DNA of 64,000 nucleotides from Actinopolymorpha pittospori (GTDB lineage: Bacteria; Actinomycetota; Actinomycetes; Propionibacteriales; Actinopolymorphaceae). Every line of letters begins with the position of its first letter. Position 1 is the first letter of the stretch. Below the pieces are notes generated by a model. The model saw nothing but the letters and a program-made list of their open reading frames with translations, made no database searches and was not told the origin of the DNA. Positions 34,765 to 43,417 of the stretch are shown here, one piece after another. The stretch is taken from positions 9,362,001 to 9,426,000 of the forward strand of contig NZ_JADBEM010000001.1 in assembly GCF_014873875.1 (NCBI RefSeq). Reading direction: 5' to 3'. A program made the translations under genes and the position numbers.

Positions 34765-35667
34765 TCAGCCCTGTCGGCTGCGGTTGGAGGTCTTGCCGGT
34801 CTGGTAGCGGGCGGTCGCGGCGCCGGCGAGGTTGAGCAGCCGCTGGGTCTCCTCCGTACGGCGCTGCGCCACCCGCACGTAGAGCGCGTCGGTGACGAAA
34901 AGCTGCGCGTGCCGGCCGGCGGTGCCGCGATACCGGAAGCCCGAGCCACGCGCGGTGGTCGCGAGGGTGAGCTCGGCGGCGGTGGCGAGCGGGGTCGCCG
35001 CGCTGCTGGTGATGGCGGCCGTGGTGGCACCACGGTCCCGGGCGACGTCGAGGAGTTCCACGGCGTGACGCGCGCGGCCCGAGTGGCTGATCGCGATCGC
35101 GACGTCGGAGGGGGTGAGCGTGACGGCGAACGCGGCGGCGTTGTGCACGTCGGACGTGGTGGGGGTGGGGATCCCAATGCCGGTGAGCTGGGTGGCGAGG
35201 TAGTGGGCGACGTCCGCGCTGCCACCGAACGCGAAGACCTGTACCTGTCCGGCCGCGCTGACGGCCTCCGCCAGCCGGTCGAGGACGACGGTGTCGAGGA
35301 GCGCGGCGGTCCGCCTGACGGCGTTGATGCTGGACGCGGCGAGCAGGGCGACGGTGGCCCCGACGTCGGCGTCGGCCGCGATGTCGCCCGTCGGATCGGC
35401 GTCCGGGTCGGCCGCCTGGTCGCGGGCGACCTCCTCGGCGAGGGTGAGCCGGAGTTCGGTGTAGCCGGGTATGCCGAGCGCCCGACAGAACCGGTTGACG
35501 CTGCCCACCGAGGTGCCGGCCCGCTCGGCCATCTCGACGATCCCGAGCCGGGCGACGAGCGCGGGCTCCTCCAGAACGATGTCGGCGACCCTCGTCCCAG
35601 CGGGCGTCAGCAGGTAGCGATGCTCGGCGATTCGGTCGAGCAACCTGCTGGGGGTCACCTCGGCCAT
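34765..35667 (-). CDS. RpiR/MurR-type transcriptional regulator (HTH + SIS)
   Basis: 300 residues. The N-terminal HTH_6 domain (IVEMAERAGTSVGSVNRFCR ... LGIPGYTELRLTLAEE) is followed by a sugar-isomerase (SIS) domain with AFGGSADVAHYLATQL and AIAISHSGRARHAVELL. Such regulators sense phosphosugars, often amino sugars or pentoses. It is divergent from the HAD hydrolase gene and upstream of the DUF6528-like secreted protein gene. Direct repeats in the divergent promoter region may be its operator. Confidence 0.92.
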   Translation of the reverse strand: MAEVTPSRLLDRIAEHRYLLTPAGTRVADIVLEEPALVARLGIVEMAERAGTSVGSVNRFCRALGIPGYTELRLTLAEEVARDQAADPDADPTGDIAADADVGATVALLAASSINAVRRTAALLDTVVLDRLAEAVSAAGQVQVFAFGGSADVAHYLATQLTGIGIPTPTTSDVHNAAAFAVTLTPSDVAIAISHSGRARHAVELLDVARDRGATTAAITSSAATPLATAAELTLATTARGSGFRYRGTAGRHAQLFVTDALYVRVAQRRTEETQRLLNLAGAATARYQTGKTSNRSRQG

Positions 35668-35675
35668 GCGAAGAA

Positions 35676-35713
35676 GATTTCCACGGCTAGAGTAATCGCG
35701 TCAATGATTTCCA
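35676..35713. promoter_or_regulatory. Candidate RpiR operator: two direct GATTTCCA repeats
   Basis: GATTTCCA at 35676-35683 and 35706-35713 are exact direct repeats 30 bases apart, close to three helical turns. They lie in a short AT-rich region between the divergent rpiR-type and HAD genes. Confidence 0.4.
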
Positions 35714-35731
35714 ATTGAATGCGGACTGAAC

Positions 35732-36430
35732 ATGCCCTTACGTCAGACGCGTGGCGCCCTCCTGGTCGACGTTGGCGGCGTCCTGCTGCTCCCCAACGCC
35801 GAACTCCTCACCCCGGTTATCGCACGGCACGGCGGGGTCGACACCGAGGCCGACTTCCTGCGCGCCCACTACGCGGCGCACAACGCCGCGTGGCCGGCGA
35901 ACGGCGAACCCTGCGACTACTACGACCTGCTGCCGGGGTTCGCGGGCGTACGCGAGGACCGGCGGGGTGCGGCCGCGGACGACTACCGCGCCGTGTCTGC
36001 CGAGCGGAACATGTGGCACGCGCCCGACCCGGCGTCCAAGGAGGCACTTGCCGCGTTCGTCGCCGACGGCGTTCGGATCGCGATCGTCTCGCAGGCCGAC
36101 GGCACGATCGCGCAGATGCTCACCGAGGCGCGGATGTGCCAGGAGGGCGACGGTCCGGGCGTGCGGGTGGACGCGGTACTCGACAGTGCGATCGTGGGCT
36201 ACGACAAGCCCGATCCGCGCTTCTTCCTGCACGCGCTCGAGGCGGTCGGCGCCGAACCGACGCAGGCGGTCCACGTCGGAGACACGGTGCCGGCGGACGT
36301 TCGCGGCGCGCAGGCGGCCGGCATTCTCGCCGTGCACTACGACCCGTACGGCGACTGCGACGACCCCACCGACCACGAGCACGTGAAGACCCTCGCCGAC
36401 ATCTGCGCGTACCTTCCGGAGTCAACTTAA
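35732..36430 (+). CDS. HAD-superfamily hydrolase
   Basis: 232 residues. Motif I is ALLVDVGGVLLLPN, with the nucleophile Asp and Gly at +2 instead of the usual Asp. Motif III lysine is in VGYDKPDPRFFLHALE and motif IV is AVHVGDTVPADVRGAQAAG. It is a cytoplasmic phosphatase or dehalogenase-like enzyme by family; loss of the second Asp may weaken phosphatase chemistry. No clear ribosome binding site precedes ATG 35732, so translation may be leaderless. The stop codon lies at the very edge of the IS200/IS605 element, so the last residues may have been altered by the insertion. Confidence 0.82.
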   Translation: MPLRQTRGALLVDVGGVLLLPNAELLTPVIARHGGVDTEADFLRAHYAAHNAAWPANGEPCDYYDLLPGFAGVREDRRGAAADDYRAVSAERNMWHAPDPASKEALAAFVADGVRIAIVSQADGTIAQMLTEARMCQEGDGPGVRVDAVLDSAIVGYDKPDPRFFLHALEAVGAEPTQAVHVGDTVPADVRGAQAAGILAVHYDPYGDCDDPTDHEHVKTLADICAYLPEST

Positions 36431-36560
36431 CCCGGCCCTTGAAGGACCGGGTTTGGAGGTAGCGCCCAACTGGCTGCTGGGTTGGCTCCTCCGTCCAGAC
36501 ACTCCTTATGGGGTGGCAGGGACGCGTGACTCACGCCCCGCAGTCCACACAGCCTCGCCC
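36427..36560 (-). ncRNA. Predicted omega RNA of TnpB
   Basis: TnpB nucleases use an RNA that spans the tnpB 3' end and the right end of the element, with the guide taken from the flanking DNA. Here the minus strand beyond the tnpB stop (36506) carries a structured tail ending in the subterminal hairpin. The flank then reads TTGACTCCGGAAGGTACGCG, the predicted guide. The exact 5' end and boundary are not known. Confidence 0.5.
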
Positions 36561-37663
36561 TTGCGGGCGATGTTGTGGGAAGCGTTCCGGTCGGCGTGGG
36601 CAACGACCCCGCAGTTCCGGCAGATGAAAAGCCCCTGGTCGACACGGTTGCGTTTGTCGACGTGGCCGCACTCAGAGCACTGCTGGGAGGTGTAGGCGGG
36701 ATCGACGAAGACCACGGGCACGCCGGCCCTGCGGGCTTTGTAGACGATGAAGTCGCCGAGTTGGGCGAAGGTCCAAGAGTGGAGTGCGACCCGTTGGGGC
36801 TTGCGGAGCCGTACCCTCTGCCGGATTCCCTTGAGTTCTTCCAGGGAGATCCCGGCTGAGGTGCGTTCAGCCTCGATCACGATCGTCTTGGAGATGATGT
36901 GGTTGGTGTTGGCGACGTGGCGCTGTTCGCGCCGGTTGCGCTTCTTGAGGAGGCGCTTGGCGGACTTGGTGCCCTTGCGCTGCAGCTTGCGGCGCAGGTC
37001 GAGCTGCCGCTTGCGGTGCCGGTTCAGGCCGCGCCCGGCAGCCTTGTAGCCGGTGGAGGTGGTGGCGATGTTGACGACGCCGAGATCCACGCCGATGAAG
37101 CCGTTGGGCTCGTACTGCTCGGCCTCGGGAACCTTGCAGGTGGCGTACAGGTAGAAGACGCCGTCCCCTTCGATCAGGTCGGACTCGCCCTGCCGGTGCT
37201 CCCGCAGTGTCTTGAGCGCGCCCGCAGAACACGCGAACCGCACGTTCTTCAACCGGCCTGCGGTAGTCCAGATGGACACCGTCTGCGTGTCGTACTGCCA
37301 GGAAAGGCAGCGGTCGTCGTATGGCTGGGCCGCCTCGGGGCGGAACACGATCGGCTTCGTCTCGGCCTTTCGACCTCGCTTCGATCCGGGCTTACCGAGG
37401 TGCCCGGCCTTGACGTTGGCGTTGAGCGCCGTGTAGGCGTCACGGACCTTCTTGATCACGTGCTGGGCGACTTGGGCACCCAGCCCCCACGACCTCAGCT
37501 GCGCATAGGTGTGCTTGCGCAGTTCGTACTCACGCGGAACACCACACTCCAACGCCACCGAAGACACCCAGTTCGCGGCCTCGTTGACCGTGTGCACAGT
37601 CCCCGACAACGCGGCGGCCTGGTCGGCCTCCGGTATCAGCTTCACCTGCACGACGATCTCCAC
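36506..37663 (-). CDS. tnpB: RNA-guided endonuclease TnpB
   Basis: 385 residues from GTG 37663. The RuvC-like active site is complete: D193 (IGVDLGVVNIA), a glutamate at 275-276 (SLEELKGI) and D358 (AHADRNASHNIA). The zinc ribbon cysteines are C329, C332, C348 and C351 (QQCSECGHVDKRN ... FICRNCG). Length and order match family members. It cleaves DNA guided by the omega RNA and helps retain the element at donor sites after TnpA excision. The C-terminus GRESRVPATP is typical of actinobacterial copies. No damage is seen. Confidence 0.95.
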   Translation of the reverse strand: MEIVVQVKLIPEADQAAALSGTVHTVNEAANWVSSVALECGVPREYELRKHTYAQLRSWGLGAQVAQHVIKKVRDAYTALNANVKAGHLGKPGSKRGRKAETKPIVFRPEAAQPYDDRCLSWQYDTQTVSIWTTAGRLKNVRFACSAGALKTLREHRQGESDLIEGDGVFYLYATCKVPEAEQYEPNGFIGVDLGVVNIATTSTGYKAAGRGLNRHRKRQLDLRRKLQRKGTKSAKRLLKKRNRREQRHVANTNHIISKTIVIEAERTSAGISLEELKGIRQRVRLRKPQRVALHSWTFAQLGDFIVYKARRAGVPVVFVDPAYTSQQCSECGHVDKRNRVDQGLFICRNCGVVAHADRNASHNIARKGEAVWTAGRESRVPATP

Positions 37664-37686
37664 GGACCTGATCCTATCGTTGGTCT

Positions 37687-38115
37687 ATGTCACCACGATG
37701 GGAGCCAAACCCCGATATTCGCAGGGGTCGCACGGTCGTCTACACCCTCCATGCACACTTGGTCTTCACTCCGAAGTACCGGCGCGGACCGTTCACCGAC
37801 GACATCCTTCGACGCTGCGAGGAAGTCATGCGGGACGTGTGCACCGACTTCGGAGCGGAGTTGCGGGAGTTCAACGGCGCCACCGACCACGTCCACCTGC
37901 TCCTCCACTATCCGCCCAAAGTCGCCCTGTCCCGGCTCGTCGGCAGCCTCAAAGGCGTCTCCGCCCGCAGGCTCCGGCAGGAGTTCCCCGGACACATCCG
38001 CAAGTACCTGTGGGGTGAACACTTCTGGTCCCCGTCCTACTTCGCCGCATCCTGCGCAGGCGCCCCGCTCACCGTGGTGAAGGAGTACATCCAGAACCAG
38101 AAACGTCCCGGCTGA
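37687..38115 (+). CDS. tnpA: IS200/IS605 transposase TnpA (Y1 HUH)
   Basis: 142 residues. The HUH motif is TDHVHLLLHYPP (His 68 and 70) and the single catalytic tyrosine is in VVKEYIQNQKRPG (Tyr 134). The start segment VVYTLHAHLVFTPKYRRGPF is diagnostic for the family. It catalyses single-strand peel-and-paste transposition at the element's hairpin ends. Divergent from tnpB, with a shared 23-base promoter gap. It appears complete, so the element may be active. Confidence 0.95.
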   Translation: MSPRWEPNPDIRRGRTVVYTLHAHLVFTPKYRRGPFTDDILRRCEEVMRDVCTDFGAELREFNGATDHVHLLLHYPPKVALSRLVGSLKGVSARRLRQEFPGHIRKYLWGEHFWSPSYFAASCAGAPLTVVKEYIQNQKRPG

Positions 38116-38253
38116 GACAGACAGCGCAGATCCGAGCGTCCGTGCAGATCACCCCGGTCTTAAGAAGCGATTCCTCCCCAGCCTGAAGGCCCGGGGTTCC
38201 TCGCTAGATCCTGCTGAACCAGGCGTTCGGCACCAGGCGTACGGCGTAGGACG

Positions 38254-39708
38254 TCAGGCGTACGGCGCCAGGAGGGACTCCAGCGCCTGCCGGTCCACCG
38301 ACCCGTTCCAGGGTCGTACCGGTGAGATCGGCGCGTTGGCGGCGGAGTCGGGGTCCTCGGCGAGCCGCCGAAGAACCCGGTCCGCGACCGCGGGCGAGGC
38401 GATCACCCGGTCGTCGTCCAGCAGGTACAACGCCCGTAGGAAGAGCCGGAACAGGTCCGGGTCCGACGCCGAGGCCTGCTCGATCTGGGCCGAGGTGACC
38501 GGATGCCCGTCGGGAAGCTTGACGGCGGGCGCGTTCGCCGGTGCGGCGTCGCCGAGGATGTTGGCCCGCAGCTTGCGACCGACCGTCTGGTCGCTGGTGG
38601 AGGCTTCCTGGTAGTAGACGGCGAGGACGTCCCGCTGCCACGCGGCGTACTCCGTGGCCAGGGCCACGTCGTCGCGTCCGTCCGCGGTGGCGAGGTCGTG
38701 CAGCCGTCCCACCGCGCACAGGCCCATCGCCACCCCGCGGCCGCGGGTCGGGTTCGTCATCGCGAGGGAGTCACCCGCCTGGTGCAGCCCGAGCACGAGG
38801 GGCTTGCCGTCGGCCACCAGGCCGCGCATCCGGTTGTTCAGCGCGCCGAGCACGAACGTCGGAGTGGCGGGTTCGAGAAGGTCCAGCCACGGGCGGAACG
38901 CCTCGTTGGCCGCGAGGACCGCGTGATAGGCATCCTCGTGGCGAACGCGTTTCAGCAGCGGATCGCCGCTCTCCGCGCAGATCGCGATCATCGCCGTGTC
39001 GTTGTCGCCGAGGAACATGAACTGCAGGTGGCACGGAAACTCGTGGATGTCGGCGAACCCGGAGTTCAGCCGTGGCCGCTCCCCCGCCCGGATCCGGAAG
39101 TGCCGGCCGTAGTAGCTGACGTTGCAGGTGTCGACGATCTCCGGCTGCGGTAGCCCCGCGGCGGCGAGCCACCCGCTCACCGGCGACCGGCGTCCACCGG
39201 CGTCGATGACCAGATCCGCCCGCACGACGTCACCGGTCGCCAGCCCCAGCCCGGTGACCCGCGGCGGCGAGCCGTCCTCGATCTCCAGCCCGGTGGCCTT
39301 CGCCCGCACGGTGCGCACACCCGGCTCGCGCCGAACGATGTCCGCGAGTACGGCGTCCAGGGTGACCCGGCGACTCTGCAGCATCGCCAACTCGTCGTCG
39401 CCCGGACGCCCTCCGTCGTGCAGGTGTGGCGGCGCCATCTTGGCGAACGGGAGTTCGGTCACACCGGCGGCGGCGAGCGCGTCGACGACGTCCGGAAGCC
39501 GGGTCGCGAGTTCGACCTTGGCCCGCGCCATGAACCCGTGCGCCTGGACCGCGTGAGGCGCGCCCGGCCGGGCCTCCACCGTGCCGTCCGGATCGCTGAT
39601 CCGGTCGAACTCGGCGTCGACCACACTCACCTGCCACCCACTCCGAGCGAACTGCAAGGCCGCGGCAGCGCCGACGACCGACCCGCCAAGAATCGCGACG
39701 GTCCCCAT
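38254..39708 (-). CDS. FAD-dependent oxidoreductase (monooxygenase/halogenase-like)
   Basis: 484 residues. The N-terminal dinucleotide-binding motif is VAILGGSVVGAAAALQFARS, with acidic VVDAEFDR closing strand 2. The second FAD motif is PLVLGLHQAGDSLAMTNPT followed by GRGVAMGL, typical of class A monooxygenases and related halogenase-like proteins. RADLVIDAGGRRS is the intermediate motif. No halogenase WxWxIP motif is seen, so hydroxylation or epoxidation is more likely; the substrate is unknown. About 50 bases downstream the segment CAGGCGTACGGCG is repeated three times imperfectly. Confidence 0.85.
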   Translation of the reverse strand: MGTVAILGGSVVGAAAALQFARSGWQVSVVDAEFDRISDPDGTVEARPGAPHAVQAHGFMARAKVELATRLPDVVDALAAAGVTELPFAKMAPPHLHDGGRPGDDELAMLQSRRVTLDAVLADIVRREPGVRTVRAKATGLEIEDGSPPRVTGLGLATGDVVRADLVIDAGGRRSPVSGWLAAAGLPQPEIVDTCNVSYYGRHFRIRAGERPRLNSGFADIHEFPCHLQFMFLGDNDTAMIAICAESGDPLLKRVRHEDAYHAVLAANEAFRPWLDLLEPATPTFVLGALNNRMRGLVADGKPLVLGLHQAGDSLAMTNPTRGRGVAMGLCAVGRLHDLATADGRDDVALATEYAAWQRDVLAVYYQEASTSDQTVGRKLRANILGDAAPANAPAVKLPDGHPVTSAQIEQASASDPDLFRLFLRALYLLDDDRVIASPAVADRVLRRLAEDPDSAANAPISPVRPWNGSVDRQALESLLAPYA

Positions 39709-40031
39709 ACGTGCACGCTAATCGCGTGCCGGGGGCGGGGCAATCGTCACGAGGACCGCGCTGTGGCGTATTTCCCGGAAGCCGCGACCCGACGAACAGA
39801 TCGGTCTGCTCCGACTCCGCGGTGTTCTGCTCCCGATGCCCCATCCGTCCAGGCTGTTCCGGGTGTTCCGGCCTCTTCCGGTGGGCGATCGTCCGACCAA
39901 GGTCCCTGTGCCGGCACGAAGGACGGCGTGACTCTGGTGGTTCGGGCTCTGGCGGTCTGGGCTCTCATGGTCGGGCTCTGATGACGGGCTCGGATGGTCG
40001 GCACTGCCGCGCCCACGCTGGGAGGTGCGCT

Positions 40032-40931
40032 GTGAGGACGTTGGGCGGTGGTCGGCGCACGATCGCGGTCGCGGTGCTGCTGGCGGTGGCCCTGAGCCTG
40101 GTCGTCCTCGGTCTGGCCGGCGTTCGCGACGCCCGATCCGCGTCCGGCACAGTCGGCGCTGGCACGAACGGCGCGGTCGGAGCGGCCGCCCCCGCGTGCG
40201 CCGCGAAGCCGACCATCGTCCTGGTGCACGGCGCCTGGGCGAACACCTCCAGTTGGAACGGCGAGGTGACCCGACTCCAGCGTGACGGATACGTCGCCCG
40301 GGCGGTCTCGAACCCCCTGCGCGACCTGACGAGCGACGCAGCCTCCGTCGCGGCGTTCCTGGACACGATCCCCGGTCCGATCGTGCTGGTCGGCCACTCC
40401 TACGGCGGTGCGGTCATCACCAACGCCGCCGCCGGCAACCCCAACGTCAAGGCGCTCGTGTACGTCGACGCCGCCGCACCCGCGGTGGGCGAGTCCACCG
40501 GTGAGCTCAGCGGCAAGACCTCGGCGCTGTCCGCGAAACCGAGCACGCTCTACGACACGGTCCCGCGTACCACCACACCCACCGGTGACACCGACCTGTA
40601 CCTGAAGGAGACGCCCTTCCTGCGGTCGTTCGGACCCGACCTGCCGAGGCGGACCGCGCAGGCGCTCTGGGCGAGCCAGAACCCGGCCGCGATGAATGCC
40701 TTCACCACCCCGTCGACAGCCGCGGCCTGGAAGACGATCCCGTCCTGGTACGTCTTCGGTACGGCCGACCGGATCATCACGCCGCAGTCGCTCACCTTCA
40801 TGGCGCACCGCGCCCACGCGCGCATCAAGACGGTTCCAGGCGGCTCGCACCTGACACTCATCTCCCATCCGCAGCCGGTCACCGACCAGATCCTCGCCGC
40901 CGCGCGGGCGACGTGCCCGAAGCGCCGCTGA
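40032..40931 (+). CDS. Secreted alpha/beta hydrolase (esterase)
   Basis: 299 residues from GTG 40032, which has GGGAGGT eight bases upstream; longer in-frame starts (ATG 39981) are less likely. An N-terminal signal segment (IAVAVLLAVALSLVVLGLA) leads to an alpha/beta hydrolase with oxyanion strand IVLVHGAWANTSSW, nucleophile motif LVGHSYGGAVI, acid in YVFGTADRIITPQ and histidine in PGGSHLTLISHP. It resembles salicylate/methyl-ester esterases in the layout of these motifs. It likely hydrolyses small esters outside the cell. The 323-bp gap upstream (39709-40031) shows nothing beyond promoter space. Confidence 0.85.
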   Translation: MRTLGGGRRTIAVAVLLAVALSLVVLGLAGVRDARSASGTVGAGTNGAVGAAAPACAAKPTIVLVHGAWANTSSWNGEVTRLQRDGYVARAVSNPLRDLTSDAASVAAFLDTIPGPIVLVGHSYGGAVITNAAAGNPNVKALVYVDAAAPAVGESTGELSGKTSALSAKPSTLYDTVPRTTTPTGDTDLYLKETPFLRSFGPDLPRRTAQALWASQNPAAMNAFTTPSTAAAWKTIPSWYVFGTADRIITPQSLTFMAHRAHARIKTVPGGSHLTLISHPQPVTDQILAAARATCPKRR

Positions 40932-41124
40932 CGGTCGCGAGCAGCTAGTTAGCGTTACCTCGACCTCCACAGACTCCACGTACCGCGCCACCGTGCCCTT
41001 CCAGCCGTCATGCAAGGGAATTCTGGCGACCTCCGGCCGTGTCCCTTGTCCGCACGCTGCGGATAGCGTTACCTTCCCCCGAGGTTCGGCGCACCAGCGC
41101 CCAGGTCACCCCGGAGGAACGCAC

Positions 41125-42375
41125 GTGCCCACTGAACAGGCGTACGGAGACACCAAGGCAAGCCCACCTACGAGACGGCAGCGGCGCCTTCGCCGATACG
41201 CCGCAGCACTTCTGGCCGGCGTCCTGCCGGCGGTGACCCTGGCGCTCGCCGATCCCGCGGCTGCCGCGTCCCGGCACGACTCGCCATGGGCCGATCGGGC
41301 GGTGGCCAGCTACGAGGCGATGCAGGACAACCTGTATCTCGGCAGCCCCGGTCACGGCCTCTATCGGGAGGCGCTTCCCGCCCGGACCGGCGACAATCCG
41401 TACTCCTTCCTCTGGGAGTTCCGCGAGGCCACGCAGGCGACGATCGACATGCGGGGGCTACCCAAAGGCGGCAACAGGTACCGAGGCGACGTGGCGGACC
41501 GGTTCAGGGCGCTCGAGCAGTACGCGACCGACGACCCGACCCACCCGGGGTACGAGTCCTACCTGACGCCTCCGTTGGGCGCGGGCGGTGACCTGTACTA
41601 CGACGACAACGCCGTGGTCGGACTGTCCTACGTCGCGCAGTACCGTGCGAGTCACGACCGCACGATGCTCGCCGGTGCCCGGTCGGCGTTCGCGACCGTC
41701 GCTCGGGCCTGGGACACTGACACGTCGAAGTCCTGCCCGGGCGGCATGCACTGGGTGGAGGCCGACTGGAACACCATCCGCGCCGCCAACGTCACCGGGC
41801 TGGCCGCCCAGCTCGCCGCCGACCTGTACGACCTCACCCGCGACCGTTCCTACCTCACCTGGGCGACCAGGGCCTACGACTGGAACCGCGGCTGCCTCCG
41901 CCAGTCGGCCGGCCTGTACGCCAACGACATCGCCGACGACGGCACCGTGAACCCGACGCTGTGGACCTACAACTCCGGCGCCATGATCGCCGCCGCGACC
42001 CTGCTCTACCGGAGCACCGGGGACAGCACCTACCTGCACAACGCCGTCGAGGATGCCAACGGCGCCCTGGCCTACTGGACCTCACAGGACCGCCTCTACA
42101 ACCAGCCGGCCATCTTCAACGCGTTCTTCTTCGAGGACCTGCTGCTGCTGGACTCGGTGCGCCACTCCCCGACCTACGTCGCGACCCTGCGCGGCTACAC
42201 CCAGCGCCTCTGGAACGAGAACCGCGACCCGGCGACAGGGCTGTTCCGCTTCCAGGCGAGCAACGGCGGTGCGCCCGACCCTGCTCAGTCGTTCATGACG
42301 CTGAACCAGGCCGCGGTCGTACGGCTCTTCGCGATGGCAGCCTGGGACTCCCGCCAGTACGACCGCCTCGGCTGA
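41125..42375 (+). CDS. Glycoside hydrolase family 76 protein, secreted
   Basis: 416 residues from GTG 41125, with GGAGGAAC five bases upstream. A twin-basic signal peptide (RRQRRLRRYAAALLAGVLPA ... PAAAAS) precedes an (alpha/alpha)6-type domain with the GH76 Asp pair in DLYYDDNAVVGLSYVAQY, plus WNTIRAANVTGLAAQLAADL and WTYNSGAMIAAATLLYRST. GH76 enzymes are mainly endo-alpha-1,6-mannanases acting on fungal or mycobacterial mannan. Export through the Tat or Sec path is inferred. It stands alone. Confidence 0.88.
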   Translation: MPTEQAYGDTKASPPTRRQRRLRRYAAALLAGVLPAVTLALADPAAAASRHDSPWADRAVASYEAMQDNLYLGSPGHGLYREALPARTGDNPYSFLWEFREATQATIDMRGLPKGGNRYRGDVADRFRALEQYATDDPTHPGYESYLTPPLGAGGDLYYDDNAVVGLSYVAQYRASHDRTMLAGARSAFATVARAWDTDTSKSCPGGMHWVEADWNTIRAANVTGLAAQLAADLYDLTRDRSYLTWATRAYDWNRGCLRQSAGLYANDIADDGTVNPTLWTYNSGAMIAAATLLYRSTGDSTYLHNAVEDANGALAYWTSQDRLYNQPAIFNAFFFEDLLLLDSVRHSPTYVATLRGYTQRLWNENRDPATGLFRFQASNGGAPDPAQSFMTLNQAAVVRLFAMAAWDSRQYDRLG

Positions 42376-42379
42376 GCGC

Positions 42380-42808
42380 CTACCGATCGAGCAGGAACCA
42401 GTAGTTCACTGTCGGACCCTGTACCGCCGGGCCCCCGCCCATCGACTCCTAGAGCGAACGGGCGGGGGCATTGTCCGCTCCGGTGAACAGGAACATCTTG
42501 GTGGCGCCGAGCTTCGTCCCCTCGGCGATGAAGGCCCGCAGGAGATCCCGTCCGATTCCCTGACGACGATGGGCCGCCTCGACGTCCAGTTCGTGGAGGC
42601 AGAGCATGGACGACGCGTCCGGGCGAGGAAGGTGGTAGCCCCAGCACCATCCCTGGATCTCCTCGCCGGCGACGGCCACGAACGCGGGAGCGCCAGGCGT
42701 TTGTGCGAAGCCCCGGCCGGCCTCGACGCCTTTGAAGTGACGGACCGCGCGTTCGAGAAGTCCGGTCGACACCAAGCTCGTTCGTCCCCCACGCGAGTTC
42801 TGGGTCAT
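42380..42808 (-). pseudogene. AAC(3)-I-like GNAT acetyltransferase with in-frame amber stop
   Basis: From GTG 42808 the protein reads AGRGFAQTPGAPAFVAVAGE, CLHELDVEAAHRRQGIGRDL and KMFLFTGADNAPARSL, then meets TAG at 42449-42451. The same frame continues ESMGGGPAVQGPTVNYWFLL and ends at a second stop at 42380-42382. This completes the normal length and the aromatic C-terminal strand of aminoglycoside 3-N-acetyltransferase-like GNATs, where a tyrosine usually stands at the stop position. The acetyl-CoA loop is intact. The truncated 119-residue form lacks the last strand and helix. Confidence 0.7.
42431..42469. terminator. 10-bp GC hairpin, possible terminator of the GH76 gene
   Basis: GCCCCCGCCC (42431-42440) and GGGCGGGGGC (42460-42469) are exact complements with a 19-base loop, 55 bases after the GH76 stop. 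It lies inside the frame of the convergent GNAT gene, and the amber codon is in its loop, so it may be partly coincidental. Confidence 0.5.
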
Positions 42809-42848
42809 GCCGCGTGTCGAGGACTATTGCCCGCTGTCACCCGCACTG

Positions 42849-43334
42849 TCACGCGATCGCGTCGATGTGCTGTGCGACGGCGGTCCCGACCGGTGAACGG
42901 CGGACAAGTACGAAGCTCACACTCGCCCAGGGAAAGGTCCGGCGCTGGCCGGCCTCGAGTGTCACCGGATCCACCTCGACCCGCTGGACTGTGTCGAAGG
43001 GCTCCGCGTGACTGAGAAGTCGTACGAACGCGAGGTCGGACGACGGTCCCGAGCCGCATCCGATCCAACTCAGTGCCGAGTAGCTGTCCAGGTCGAAGTC
43101 GTAACGCGGTAGGGGAAACTGGTCCCGGTTCGCGAGCGATACGCGGTCCAGACGCACCGAGCCGCGGACGAACACGTCGAAGATGCTTTCAGCCAGCTGC
43201 TCCCAGTCGTCGTGTGGGTTGACGTCCCGCGAGTTGAGCATCGCCCGGTCTGCGATCGGAAGCATCGCGATCAGCCCGGAGCGGAAGTTCTCGACGAGCT
43301 CATGGACCGTCGCCGTGTAGACCTCGTCGATCAC
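42849..43334 (-). CDS. Hypothetical protein, 161 residues
   Basis: From GTG 43334, with AGGAAAGG upstream. The sequence is protein-like (LVENFRSGLIAMLPIADRAM, DDWEQLAESIFDVFVRGSVR, YSALSWIGCGSG) and acidic, with no signal peptide or membrane segment. No family recognised. It lies between two decayed aminoglycoside-modification-like genes but shares no feature with them. Confidence 0.65.
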   Translation of the reverse strand: MIDEVYTATVHELVENFRSGLIAMLPIADRAMLNSRDVNPHDDWEQLAESIFDVFVRGSVRLDRVSLANRDQFPLPRYDFDLDSYSALSWIGCGSGPSSDLAFVRLLSHAEPFDTVQRVEVDPVTLEAGQRRTFPWASVSFVLVRRSPVGTAVAQHIDAIA

Positions 43335-43417
43335 GAAGGGTGCCTTTCCTGTGTGGCCGCACCTGCGCAAAGTCGCGGCAGGTCCGGCATGGGTGTCCCT
43401 GGGTAGGGTAGGCGAGC

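Larger units (their letters stand above)
36427..38207. mobile_element. IS200/IS605-type insertion sequence with tnpA and tnpB (ends approximate)
   Basis: Divergent tnpB (minus) and tnpA (plus), 23 bases apart, are flanked by subterminal imperfect hairpins. At the left one ACCCGGCCC pairs with GGACCGGGT (one wobble) around the loop TTGAA (36431-36453). On the right CCCC...GCC-TGAA-GGC...GGGG lies near 38178-38198. Ends lack inverted repeats, as is usual for this family. Both genes look intact. Confidence 0.85.

Noticed and set aside
36427..38207. A miniature or defective IS605 element
   Set aside because: Both tnpA and tnpB retain all catalytic residues and normal length.
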